The translations under genes and the position numbers were made by a program. Below, in pieces: positions 1-5,437 of a stretch of 5,725 bases of DNA (its first letter is position 1; each line of letters opens with the position of its first letter). The notes below the pieces were generated by a model, which did no database searches, had not been told where the DNA came from, and was given only the letters and a program-made list of their open reading frames with translations. Location: positions 1 through 5,725 of the forward strand of contig JAPUIP010000685.1 of assembly GCA_027296925.1 (NCBI GenBank), given 5' to 3'. This DNA is from Candidatus Poribacteria bacterium (GTDB lineage: Bacteria; Poribacteria; WGA-4E; PCPOR2b).

Positions 1-572
1 TCGTGCCCGGAGTCCTCGCCATACCGATACTCGCCGAGCTTTCCGGCACGTGCCGCCCGCGCTTTATCCGCTGTCCGCGCAACGCCAAAAATTCCCGCAA
101 CGTCTTTGCAATGTGGACTCCGTGGGGGTCGCTCTGTCAGATCTACCGGCCAGAAGATGCCCCAATCGTCCAACTCCACCGATTGCAGCACGGTTTTGAC
201 ATCCGTCCTACCGGGTGCGTATTTGGCAATGCGGTCTTTCAAGCGCTGCTTGTATTCCGCCGTCTCCGGCAGTAAACTCAATTCCCGCTGGTTGAACTCC
301 TCAATCTGTGCCTGCGAGACTCCTGATTTCGCAAGCATCCACTGGCTCAGGGCCGCATCCTCGTATTCGTCTGCGGCTTCGGCAAATTCAGCGGCGGCAA
401 TACCGAGAAACTCCAGAACTTTGCGATCTAGCCCAGAATCGTCTCCGTAGAGGTATTCGCCAAGCGTTTCGTCATTATGTGCTCTCGCTTTATCGACCAT
501 TCGCGCCCCGCCGACAATGCCGGCGACGCTAAGGTTTGATGGACGACGTGGGGGTTGTCGTGTGAGATCCAT
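1..572 (-). CDS. Tandem-repeat DUF5069-family protein, 3' end cut by window edge
   Basis: This open frame reads from ATG at 572 to the left edge without a stop, giving 190 complete residues with the C-terminus missing. The protein opens with a DLTxxPPRxP motif (residues 2-11), then VAGI (16-19), ARxxDKARA (23-31), and LGEYxYGxDSG (37-47). The same series recurs at residues 144-189, beginning DLTERPPRSP, with about 28 of 46 positions identical by eye. This pattern matches the DUF5069 family, whose function is unknown. DUF5069 proteins usually carry one such unit, so the tandem arrangement is unusual. The linker (about 59-141) is acidic and helical-looking. The start is supported by AAGGAGA at 581-587, eight bases upstream. 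No signal peptide or membrane segment is seen, so it is probably cytoplasmic. A terminator hairpin lies directly upstream at 603-626, and no good promoter was found between that hairpin and the start. Confidence 0.85.
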   Translation of the reverse strand, partial: MDLTRQPPRRPSNLSVAGIVGGARMVDKARAHNDETLGEYLYGDDSGLDRKVLEFLGIAAAEFAEAADEYEDAALSQWMLAKSGVSQAQIEEFNQRELSLLPETAEYKQRLKDRIAKYAPGRTDVKTVLQSVELDDWGIFWPVDLTERPPRSPHCKDVAGIFGVARTADKARAARAGKLGEYRYGEDSGH

Positions 573-602
573 TCGTTGATTCTCCTTCAGTTAAGAATGG
601 GT

Positions 603-626
603 AAAGAAAATCCCGGAAGCCGGGAT
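603..626 (-). terminator. Rho-independent terminator after the BSH-KOW gene
   Basis: A perfect 7-bp stem pairs 610-616 with 620-626 around a 3-base loop (617-619). Read on the minus strand it is followed at once by TTTTCTT (609-603), the arrangement of an intrinsic terminator. It lies about 110 bases past the stop of the 739-1863 gene. It is only 16 bases upstream of the Shine-Dalgarno site of the DUF5069 gene, so it could also act as an attenuator in that gene's leader. The stem is short but GC-rich. Confidence 0.65.
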
Positions 627-738
627 GTGGTAAAGCTCAAATTGCAAGTGCTCATCGATATTTTCAGCCTGGGCTCTTTTGCTTCGTTCAGAGATTTCAT
701 CTACCGTGTCATCATACAGCTTTGATCCGTCTTTCTGA

Positions 739-1863
739 TCACACTTCGATAATCTCCACATTTGCACGCGGCAAAGTGATATGACTGCCATCTTCCATCT
801 CCACTTCTAACACACGCACCATCGCTTCGGTTTCGAGTTGTTGAAGCTCAATTGGCAGTGCGGAAACCTGTCCTAACTTCCCAAAGTAGGGTTCGCGGAT
901 GATGCGAATCGGCGTACCGATATGGAGTTCACCGCTGTCGGTGGCTTCTGTGTCCTCCCCGTGCGCGTGAGGCTGGAGGGGAATGATGATCTCCGGACGC
1001 ACAACGCCAGCCCGGATCTGTGTCGCGCCATTGATCGAGGTTTTCATGCCTTCTCGTTCCTTGAGCAGATTGAAAGTCCGCGATGCCATGGAGATCTCGC
1101 CAAACCCCTCTGTGATGACGAGCGTTATCCCGATCTCTTCTGAACCCGTAATGGCGACACCGAGCTCGTAACCCAGCAGGTCGTGGAGATCCCTTTCATC
1201 AATCCCTCCAATGATCAGGCCTTTGACACCTCGTCGGATCGCCTCCTGAATCGCGTCATTCCGAACAATAGAACCCCCAACAAGGATCTTGTCTCGATGC
1301 GTGGGTTGGATGAGATCGGCTGTCAGCGGCGCATCCGGCGCATTCACAACGACTTCCAGCGTACCGACCGTTTCCTCGCCAACGCCGAAAATCCCTTGAA
1401 TGTACGTCCCATACGTTTCTACGACGACGCCTTCATTGGACATGACCTCGACAACCGAACCGTCAACGTATCCCTTCACATCGACAGGAATTGGCGCTTC
1501 ACGAATAATCACCTGTCCTGTGACGTCGGAAATGCTTTCGAGCGTTCCCTCAATTGGGGCTCGCGCTTGCGATTTGAACAGTCCGAAAATTCCCTTTGTC
1601 GTCGCGATGAGCTCGTCTTTTGCGACGGCGTCGCCCTCTTTCTTCAGCATGTAATCTCTGACATCTCCAGGGGGAATGCTCAGCAAATTGGCGACATTCA
1701 CCAATTGCACATTGCCCGGCAGGTCTGCTTGGGCGACAATATCCTCCGCCTCGACTTTATCCCCCGCCTGGACGATGACTTCCCCTTCGAGCGGGAGTCG
1801 GCGTTCATTGCGTATTGTTATGCTTGCTGCAACTTTGAGCCCCGGAGTGTATGCGTGCGCCAT
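739..1863 (-). CDS. Hypothetical protein with barrel-sandwich-like N-terminus and C-terminal KOW/SH3-like domain
   Basis: This 374-residue protein is soluble-looking, with no signal peptide or membrane helix. Residues 1-165 are beta-rich, with glycine turns resembling biotinyl/lipoyl-type barrel-sandwich hybrids: GEVIVQAGDKVEAEDIVA (27-44), LKKEGDAVAKDELIA (73-87) and APIEGTLESISDVTGQVI (102-119). No lysine in a biotin MKM motif is seen. Residues 180-295 form an alpha/beta middle region with GLIIGGID (215-222) and GVAITGSEEIGITLVITEGF (235-254). A His/Glu/Asp linker (297-313) leads to a KOW-like stretch, GTPIRIIREPYFGKLGQV (316-333), and a final strand pair at 348-374. KOW segments bind RNA, ribosomes or RNA polymerase in NusG and ribosomal proteins, but binding is not shown here. 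The start is supported by AGAGGA (1871-1876), seven bases upstream. It is probably a single-gene unit between its promoter (1915-1943) and the 603-626 terminator. I do not recognise a named family, and function is unknown. Confidence 0.88.
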   Translation of the reverse strand: MAHAYTPGLKVAASITIRNERRLPLEGEVIVQAGDKVEAEDIVAQADLPGNVQLVNVANLLSIPPGDVRDYMLKKEGDAVAKDELIATTKGIFGLFKSQARAPIEGTLESISDVTGQVIIREAPIPVDVKGYVDGSVVEVMSNEGVVVETYGTYIQGIFGVGEETVGTLEVVVNAPDAPLTADLIQPTHRDKILVGGSIVRNDAIQEAIRRGVKGLIIGGIDERDLHDLLGYELGVAITGSEEIGITLVITEGFGEISMASRTFNLLKEREGMKTSINGATQIRAGVVRPEIIIPLQPHAHGEDTEATDSGELHIGTPIRIIREPYFGKLGQVSALPIELQQLETEAMVRVLEVEMEDGSHITLPRANVEIIEV

Positions 1864-1914
1864 CGGTTTATCCTCTTGCGTAATGCCTAAAGATTCGTGG
1901 AATGGTTTGTCCTT

Positions 1915-1943
1915 ATGATAGCAAATTCCGACTCAAAAGGCAA
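1915..1943 (-). promoter_or_regulatory. Sigma70-like promoter for the BSH-KOW gene
   Basis: On the minus strand, TTGCCT (1938-1943) and TATCAT (1915-1920) are separated by exactly 17 bases. The -10 box is preceded by TGC, giving an extended -10. Transcription would begin near 1908, leaving a leader of about 45 bases. A 9-base direct repeat, GCAAATTCC on the plus strand (1921-1929 and 1945-1953), flanks the -35 box. Confidence 0.55.
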
Positions 1944-2002
1944 CGCAAATTCCAAAACGTCGGACACTCGCCACATCAAGCTGAAGTTGAGCAACAAAGG
2001 TG

Positions 2003-2031
2003 TTGACAACCCAATATGAACAATATATCAT
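2003..2031 (+). promoter_or_regulatory. Sigma70-like promoter for the aldo/keto reductase gene
   Basis: A consensus TTGACA -35 box (2003-2008) and TATCAT -10 box (2026-2031) are separated by 17 bases. The spacer and downstream bases are AT-rich. The predicted start of transcription near 2038 gives a leader of about 40 bases before the ATG at 2078. It points away from the promoter at 1915-1943, and the two are about 60 bases apart. Confidence 0.65.
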
Positions 2032-2077
2032 AATGGCAATCGGCGATTCTAGAAATGAGACCAGGGGGTAGCGCGAA

Positions 2078-3058
2078 ATGACGAATTCCACGCCCGCATC
2101 AGGGGATGAAATTCTCGCACAGACCACAGACGCCGGAGCAACCGGCATGCCAACAAGGCCGCTGGGAAAAACGGGAGTCAACGTCTCCATCCTCTGCTTA
2201 GGTGGGGCACACATTGGGCTAATTCAAGATGCTAACGAATCGGTCAAGCTGATGCACGCAGCCATTGACGAGGGCATTACCTTTTTCGACAATGCCTGGG
2301 ACTACCACAACGGTCGAAGCGAGGAACTGATGGGCAAGGCGTTGGCAACGGAGGGACGGCGCGAGAAGGTCTTCTTGATGACCAAGAATTGCGAACGGGA
2401 CTATGCGGGTTCCATGCGCGATTTAGAAGAAAGCCTACGCCGGCTGAAAACAGATTACTTAGATCTATGGCAGTTCCACGAGCTTGTCTATGATAACGAC
2501 CCGGATTGGATTTTCGAGCAGGGCGGCATCACGGCGGCAATCGAAGCGCAACAAGCGGGAAAGGTGCGTTTCATCGGTTTTACCGGGCACAAAGATCCGC
2601 GCATCCATCTGAAGATGCTCAACAAGCCTTTTGATTGGGACACCGCACAGATGCCAATCAACCTGATGGATGCACACTATCGAAGCTTTCGACACGAAGT
2701 TGTGCCGGTGTGTCAGAAAAAGCAGGTGGGCGTGCTCGGTATGAAGAGTCTGGGAGGCGGTCGAGAGCGTGGAATTATTCCGAGCGAAGCCGGCATTCCC
2801 GCGGAGACGTGTATCCGCTATGCCCTCAGCCAGCCGATCTCAACGCTGGTGGTTGGGATGAAGTCGATGGCGGACCTAAAGCAGAATGTTGCAGTCGCTC
2901 GGCATTTTTCGCCGATGAGCGCGGCAGAACAGCAGGAATTATTGGCTCAAGTGAAAGTGGTTGCCGGAGATGGTAGATATGAGCGTTTTAAGTCCACAAA
3001 ACAGTTCGATGGGCCCCATCACCGCAAACAGCATGGGTTTTCACTGGAAGTCACGTAA
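2078..3058 (+). CDS. Aldo/keto reductase family oxidoreductase
   Basis: This 326-residue protein has the (beta/alpha)8 aldo/keto reductase fold, whose members reduce carbonyls or oxidise alcohols with NAD(P)H in the cytoplasm. The family opening RPLGKTGVNVS (27-37) is followed by LGGAHIG (41-47). The catalytic tetrad is visible: Asp71 and Tyr76 in FFDNAWDYHNG, Lys103 in LMTKN and His134 in LWQFHE. RFIGFTGH (about 169-176), GMKSLGGG, and STLVVGMKSMADLKQN near the C-terminus match the cofactor-binding half. No C-terminal ferredoxin-type cysteine cluster is present. The substrate cannot be told from sequence. Residues 1-23 precede the domain and are Ser/Thr/Ala/Gly/Asp-rich. The ATG at 2078 has AGGGGG nine bases upstream; a second ATG at codon 24 (2147) with CGGAG upstream is an alternative. 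It is transcribed from the 2003-2031 promoter and appears to be a single gene, since the next gene faces it. Confidence 0.93.
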   Translation: MTNSTPASGDEILAQTTDAGATGMPTRPLGKTGVNVSILCLGGAHIGLIQDANESVKLMHAAIDEGITFFDNAWDYHNGRSEELMGKALATEGRREKVFLMTKNCERDYAGSMRDLEESLRRLKTDYLDLWQFHELVYDNDPDWIFEQGGITAAIEAQQAGKVRFIGFTGHKDPRIHLKMLNKPFDWDTAQMPINLMDAHYRSFRHEVVPVCQKKQVGVLGMKSLGGGRERGIIPSEAGIPAETCIRYALSQPISTLVVGMKSMADLKQNVAVARHFSPMSAAEQQELLAQVKVVAGDGRYERFKSTKQFDGPHHRKQHGFSLEVT

Positions 3059-3067
3059 TCTGTTCTG

Positions 3068-3122
3068 GGCATAACATCGCACCCTAATAGGGTTTATGCC
3101 AGTTGAACCGGGGTTCAAACTG
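3068..3122. other. Nested stem-loops at a convergent gene junction
   Basis: Two adjacent inverted repeats lie between and across the facing gene ends. The first has an outer 7-bp stem (3068-3074 with 3094-3100), a six-base bulge, and an inner 5-bp stem (3081-3085 with 3089-3093) with a three-base loop. The second pairs 3100-3109 with 3112-3122 with one bulged base, and lies inside the tail of the minus-strand gene. No T-tract follows on either strand, so these are not textbook intrinsic terminators. They could still block or stabilise transcripts from both sides. Confidence 0.4.
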
Positions 3123-3350
3123 TTTGGGCATGACAAACTGCTCGAGGAGTCGTTGAAACCGCGACCCATAGATAAGTTGATACAAATCCATCTGATCGGG
3201 TATCAGCCCCTCCGCCTGTGCTTGCGTTTGCCGGATGAGGTCAAGGGCTTCCCACACTGTCAGGTTGCCCCATTGCAATTTCTCGCTCGTCCGATTGACC
3301 AGCCGCTTGAGCTGCGCGAGCAAGACATCTTCCGATGTGTCAATTTTCAT
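3084..3350 (-). CDS. Small hypothetical protein, 88 residues
   Basis: I do not recognise this family. The predicted protein is helical and leucine/glutamine-rich: LLAQLKRLVNRTSEKLQW near the N-terminus, VWEALDLIRQTQAQAEGLIP in the middle, then DLYQLIYGSRFQRLLEQF and a basic-aromatic tail ending NWHKPY. It has no signal peptide, membrane helix, metal-ligand cysteines or obvious DNA-binding motif. The frame opens at a GTG ten codons earlier (3380), but the ATG at 3350 is preferred: AAGGAGA at 3357-3363 sits six bases upstream, and an extended -10 promoter (3371-3399) lies just before it. It stands back to back with the sugar isomerase gene (101-base gap) and faces the aldo/keto reductase gene. 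An overlapping plus-strand frame exists, but it has no comparable signals. A small regulatory or accessory protein is possible, though nothing shows it. Confidence 0.65.
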   Translation of the reverse strand: MKIDTSEDVLLAQLKRLVNRTSEKLQWGNLTVWEALDLIRQTQAQAEGLIPDQMDLYQLIYGSRFQRLLEQFVMPKQFEPRFNWHKPY

Positions 3351-3370
3351 AAAAAATCTCCTTGGGGATG

Positions 3371-3399
3371 AGTATAACACCTCTGATGAGATATTGAAA
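3371..3399 (-). promoter_or_regulatory. Extended -10 promoter for the small hypothetical gene
   Basis: On the minus strand TATACT (3371-3376) is preceded by TGT, an extended -10. A weak -35, TTTCAA (3394-3399), lies 17 bases upstream. Start of transcription near 3364 would leave a very short leader containing the Shine-Dalgarno site. The region also has to serve the divergent isomerase gene at 3452, for which I could not find a convincing promoter. Confidence 0.4.
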
Positions 3400-3451
3400 G
3401 AGAATTCTAACCGTTCCCGTTTTACGTATCTTTCATTGATGGAGGTCTGCG

Positions 3452-4201
3452 ATGAGCAGGTATAAAATTGGTTGTCAGTTAATTATCTACGGAAGTCGTC
3501 CCGGTGAAGATTTACCCGGCGTGCTTGCCGAGATTTCAGCGGCGGGTTACGATGGGGTGGAAACCGGAAATCTTACCACCGATGGACGCTCAATTGATGA
3601 AGCCATGGCGTTGCTGACGTCACACAACCTGGAGTTGGCGGGGGTCCATACAGGCTATGGTAGCCCTGGGCAGTTCGATGAGATGATCGCCTTTACCGAA
3701 GCAATGGGGTGTGGTTACTTAATGGTATCTGGCGTTGGTGGGCGCGACACCCTGGAGGATTACAAACGTGCGGCGGAAGTCTTCAACAAGGTCGGACGCC
3801 GTTGCCATGATGCAGGGATTAAGTTCTGCTATCACAATCACAGTTGGGAATTCAAAGATTTTGGTGGGACGACCGGGCTGGTGACGCTCTATGAATCGAC
3901 CGATCCGAAGTCCGTGCACGCCTGCGTCGATACCTATTGGGTGCAGCATGGCGGCGAAGACCCCGCTGCTTTTCTGAAGAAATATGCGGACCGCGTTGCC
4001 TATCTTCACTTTAAGGACATGAACCCCGATGGCTCCTTCGGCGAAGTGGGGCACGGCATCCTCGATTGGGCAGAGATTATGAAAGCCGTTGAGGGAGTCA
4101 ACGCCGAATGGCTAACAGTCGAACAGGATCGGACGGATAAAACACCGGAAGAGAGTGTCACCATGAGTTGTCGATACATGCGCGAAACGCTAGGAATATG
4201 A
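3452..4201 (+). CDS. Sugar phosphate isomerase/epimerase (xylose isomerase-like TIM barrel)
   Basis: This 249-residue cytoplasmic protein belongs to the AP endonuclease 2/xylose isomerase-like TIM barrel family, which contains metal-dependent sugar epimerases and isomerases such as IolE and ketose 3-epimerases. Visible features are the first strand IGCQL (6-10), GYDGVETG (32-39), GVHTGYG (64-70), the YHNHSWEF signature (127-134), VDTYW (159-163), LHFKDM (185-190), GHGILDW (200-206) and LTVEQD (221-226). Asp160, His186 and Glu224, with His130 or Glu133, are the likely divalent-metal ligands. The 26-residue gap between Asp160 and His186 matches that in related epimerases. The length is slightly short but complete. 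The start is well set by GGAGG at 3441-3445, six bases upstream. It heads a plus-strand series, followed 54 bases later by a cupin gene. The exact sugar substrate is unknown. Confidence 0.93.
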   Translation: MSRYKIGCQLIIYGSRPGEDLPGVLAEISAAGYDGVETGNLTTDGRSIDEAMALLTSHNLELAGVHTGYGSPGQFDEMIAFTEAMGCGYLMVSGVGGRDTLEDYKRAAEVFNKVGRRCHDAGIKFCYHNHSWEFKDFGGTTGLVTLYESTDPKSVHACVDTYWVQHGGEDPAAFLKKYADRVAYLHFKDMNPDGSFGEVGHGILDWAEIMKAVEGVNAEWLTVEQDRTDKTPEESVTMSCRYMRETLGI

Positions 4202-4255
4202 TCCATTCGCGAATCAATCTTTAATCTTCAGTCGCGGATAAAAAATGGAGGTTCC

Positions 4256-4630
4256 ATGGACTCAGCAACAATCACAAATGTCAACGAGGGCGAAGCGCTC
4301 AAATTTCCCTGGGGCGCGATCCAGTGGCTCTATAACGATCAGATCCATCCGGAAGCGGAGATGACCTTTGGTGTCGTTTACATCAACGCCGGCGAGGGCA
4401 ATCCGCTCCACTATCACCCAAACTGCGAGGAACTGATTTACGTGCTTTCCGGGGAGTGTGAGCACCAGCTTGGTGATGAGGTTTTCCCACTGAAAGCGGG
4501 AATGATGTTGCGCATACCTAGAAACGTGAAGCACAATGCCGTCAATACCGGCTGGCAACCGGTAACAATGGTAATTTGCTATTCCGCCCCGGATCGGGAG
4601 ACGATTTTTTTAGAGGAAGGCGAGGAATGA
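4256..4630 (+). CDS. Single-domain cupin protein
   Basis: This 124-residue protein folds as one cupin beta-barrel. Motif 1 is HYHPNCEELIYVLSG (52-66), giving ligands His52, His54 and Glu59. Motif 2 is GMMLRIPRNVKHNAVN (82-97), giving His93; the glycine usual in this motif is replaced by Asn90. All four metal ligands are therefore present, so a metal-binding enzyme or sugar-binding role is possible. Small cupins act as sugar isomerases, dioxygenases or ligand sensors, and the sequence does not decide between them. The protein ends in an acidic tail, EEGEE. GGAGG at 4247-4251 supports the start, with a short four-base spacing. Its stop overlaps the start of the TrpF-family gene by ATGA (4627-4630), which implies translational coupling. 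The isomerase stop is 54 bases upstream, so the three genes probably share a transcript. Confidence 0.92.
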   Translation: MDSATITNVNEGEALKFPWGAIQWLYNDQIHPEAEMTFGVVYINAGEGNPLHYHPNCEELIYVLSGECEHQLGDEVFPLKAGMMLRIPRNVKHNAVNTGWQPVTMVICYSAPDRETIFLEEGEE

Positions 4631-5343
4631 GATCCAAACCTTGCAAAGTGAAGATCTGCGGCACAACCAGCGTGACGGACGCCCAGATGGCGGCGGACGC
4701 CGGAGCGGATTACTCCGGCGTCGTCACTGAAGTCTCTTTCTCTGAGCGATCGGTCTCCATCCCCCACGCGGCTGACATTGCCCGACAGACACCGATTCCG
4801 ACCGTTGTACTGGTGTTTGATCGAACGACAGATTGGGTGCAACAGGCAGCGGATGGGATCCAACCCTTTGCGATCCAGTTGCTTGGGCATGAGTCGCCCG
4901 CGGAAGTGGAACGGCTGAAACGGGCGCTATCGTGCGAAATCTGGAAATCGCTGTTTCTTCCCACCGGGAAAAATTCGGACGTTGATATCAAAACAGTCCT
5001 TGCGGAGATGGAGGCTTACATCGGCGCGGGTGCAGATGCCCTACTGTTTGACACGGTGGATTTCAGCGAGGGAAAAACCCGGTTTGGCGGCACCGGCAAG
5101 CCCAGTGATTGGACGCTTGCTGAAACGCTTATTCAGGCCAGTAGCGTGCCGGCGTTCTTGTCCGGAGGCATCCGCCCTGAAAACGTTAAGACGGCGATTG
5201 AAACCGTGCGACCGTATGGCATCGATCTCTGTTCCGGGGTTGAATCGGCCAAAGGTGTACGTAATGCGCAGCAGCTAGATCGGTTGATGCAGCAGGTCAA
5301 TACCGTGTCCCTGCATGCCACGTCATGCGGGCAGAAAGAGTAG
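4627..5343 (+). CDS. trpF: Phosphoribosylanthranilate isomerase family protein (TrpF-like)
   Basis: This 238-residue protein has the TrpF beta/alpha barrel. TrpF converts phosphoribosylanthranilate to its ribulose form in tryptophan synthesis by an Amadori rearrangement. KVKICG (7-12) carries the catalytic cysteine, Cys11; LLFDT (139-143) carries the catalytic aspartate, Asp142; and Arg41 in SFSERSVS fits the conserved substrate arginine. Phosphate-binding loops GGTGKPSDW (154-162), LSGGIRPENV (178-187) and IDLCSGVES (199-207) are intact. Deviations are visible. The usual GFxF after strand 2 reads VVTEV, the usual QLHG reads QLLG (84-87), and the protein is about 30 residues longer than usual. 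Here ATG at 4627, overlapping the cupin stop by four bases, is chosen over an in-frame start at 4576 inside the cupin gene. AGGAAGG-type sequence lies just upstream. No other trp gene is near, so a paralogue with a different phosphosugar substrate is possible. Confidence 0.85.
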   Translation: MRSKPCKVKICGTTSVTDAQMAADAGADYSGVVTEVSFSERSVSIPHAADIARQTPIPTVVLVFDRTTDWVQQAADGIQPFAIQLLGHESPAEVERLKRALSCEIWKSLFLPTGKNSDVDIKTVLAEMEAYIGAGADALLFDTVDFSEGKTRFGGTGKPSDWTLAETLIQASSVPAFLSGGIRPENVKTAIETVRPYGIDLCSGVESAKGVRNAQQLDRLMQQVNTVSLHATSCGQKE

Positions 5344-5354
5344 CCGAGGGAGAA

Positions 5355-5396
5355 GTTAAGTCAGGGCTTATTTCACAATGCCCTGGCGGTCTTAAC
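5355..5396 (+). other. Two-tier stem-loop in the gap before the enolase-superfamily gene
   Basis: An outer 6-bp stem (5355-5360 with 5391-5396) and an inner 6-bp stem, CAGGGC/GCCCTG (5362-5367 with 5380-5385), enclose a 12-base loop. One base on the left and five on the right form an internal loop. No T-tract follows, so it is not a clear intrinsic terminator. It starts 11 bases after the TrpF-like stop. It may mark an RNA processing or stabilising site inside the transcript, or part of a leader for the next gene. Confidence 0.45.
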
Positions 5397-5437
5397 GGAA
5401 ACATCAGCTATACAAACTGAATTAGAGGACGATTTTC

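Noticed and set aside
106..532. Plus-strand frames opposite the DUF5069 gene
   Set aside because: The minus strand encodes clear repeated DUF5069 motifs over this stretch; the plus-strand frames are Ser/Arg-rich shadows.
591..791. A 66-residue minus-strand reading frame overlapping the end of the BSH-KOW gene
   Set aside because: It has no ribosome site at its ATG (791) or the inner ATG (761), begins inside another gene, and reads straight through the terminator hairpin and T-tract. Its middle part, hydrophilic and protein-like, leaves a small chance that it is real.
1183..1890. A 235-residue plus-strand reading frame antisense to the BSH-KOW gene
   Set aside because: It lies opposite a well-supported gene with promoter and ribosome site, is Arg/Asn/Asp-rich with no recognisable domain, and starts at GTG. 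It is best explained as an antisense shadow.
3100..3122. A GGTTCAAAC-type inverted repeat resembling a tRNA T-arm
   Set aside because: No acceptor, anticodon or D-arm partners are found at the right distances, so it is not a tRNA or an obvious tRNA fragment.
3096..3371. A 91-residue plus-strand frame opposite the small hypothetical gene
   Set aside because: The minus-strand frame has AAGGAGA at ideal spacing and an extended -10 promoter; the plus frame has neither, and its start lies inside the hairpin region.
4205..4214. A perfect 10-base palindrome, ATTCGCGAAT, after the isomerase stop
   Set aside because: It is too short and isolated to call an operator or terminator; no second copy or T-tract was seen.
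4576..4626. An upstream in-frame start for the TrpF-like gene
   Set aside because: It would add 17 residues encoded inside the cupin gene and absent from the family; the ATGA overlap start at 4627 puts KICG at the expected place.
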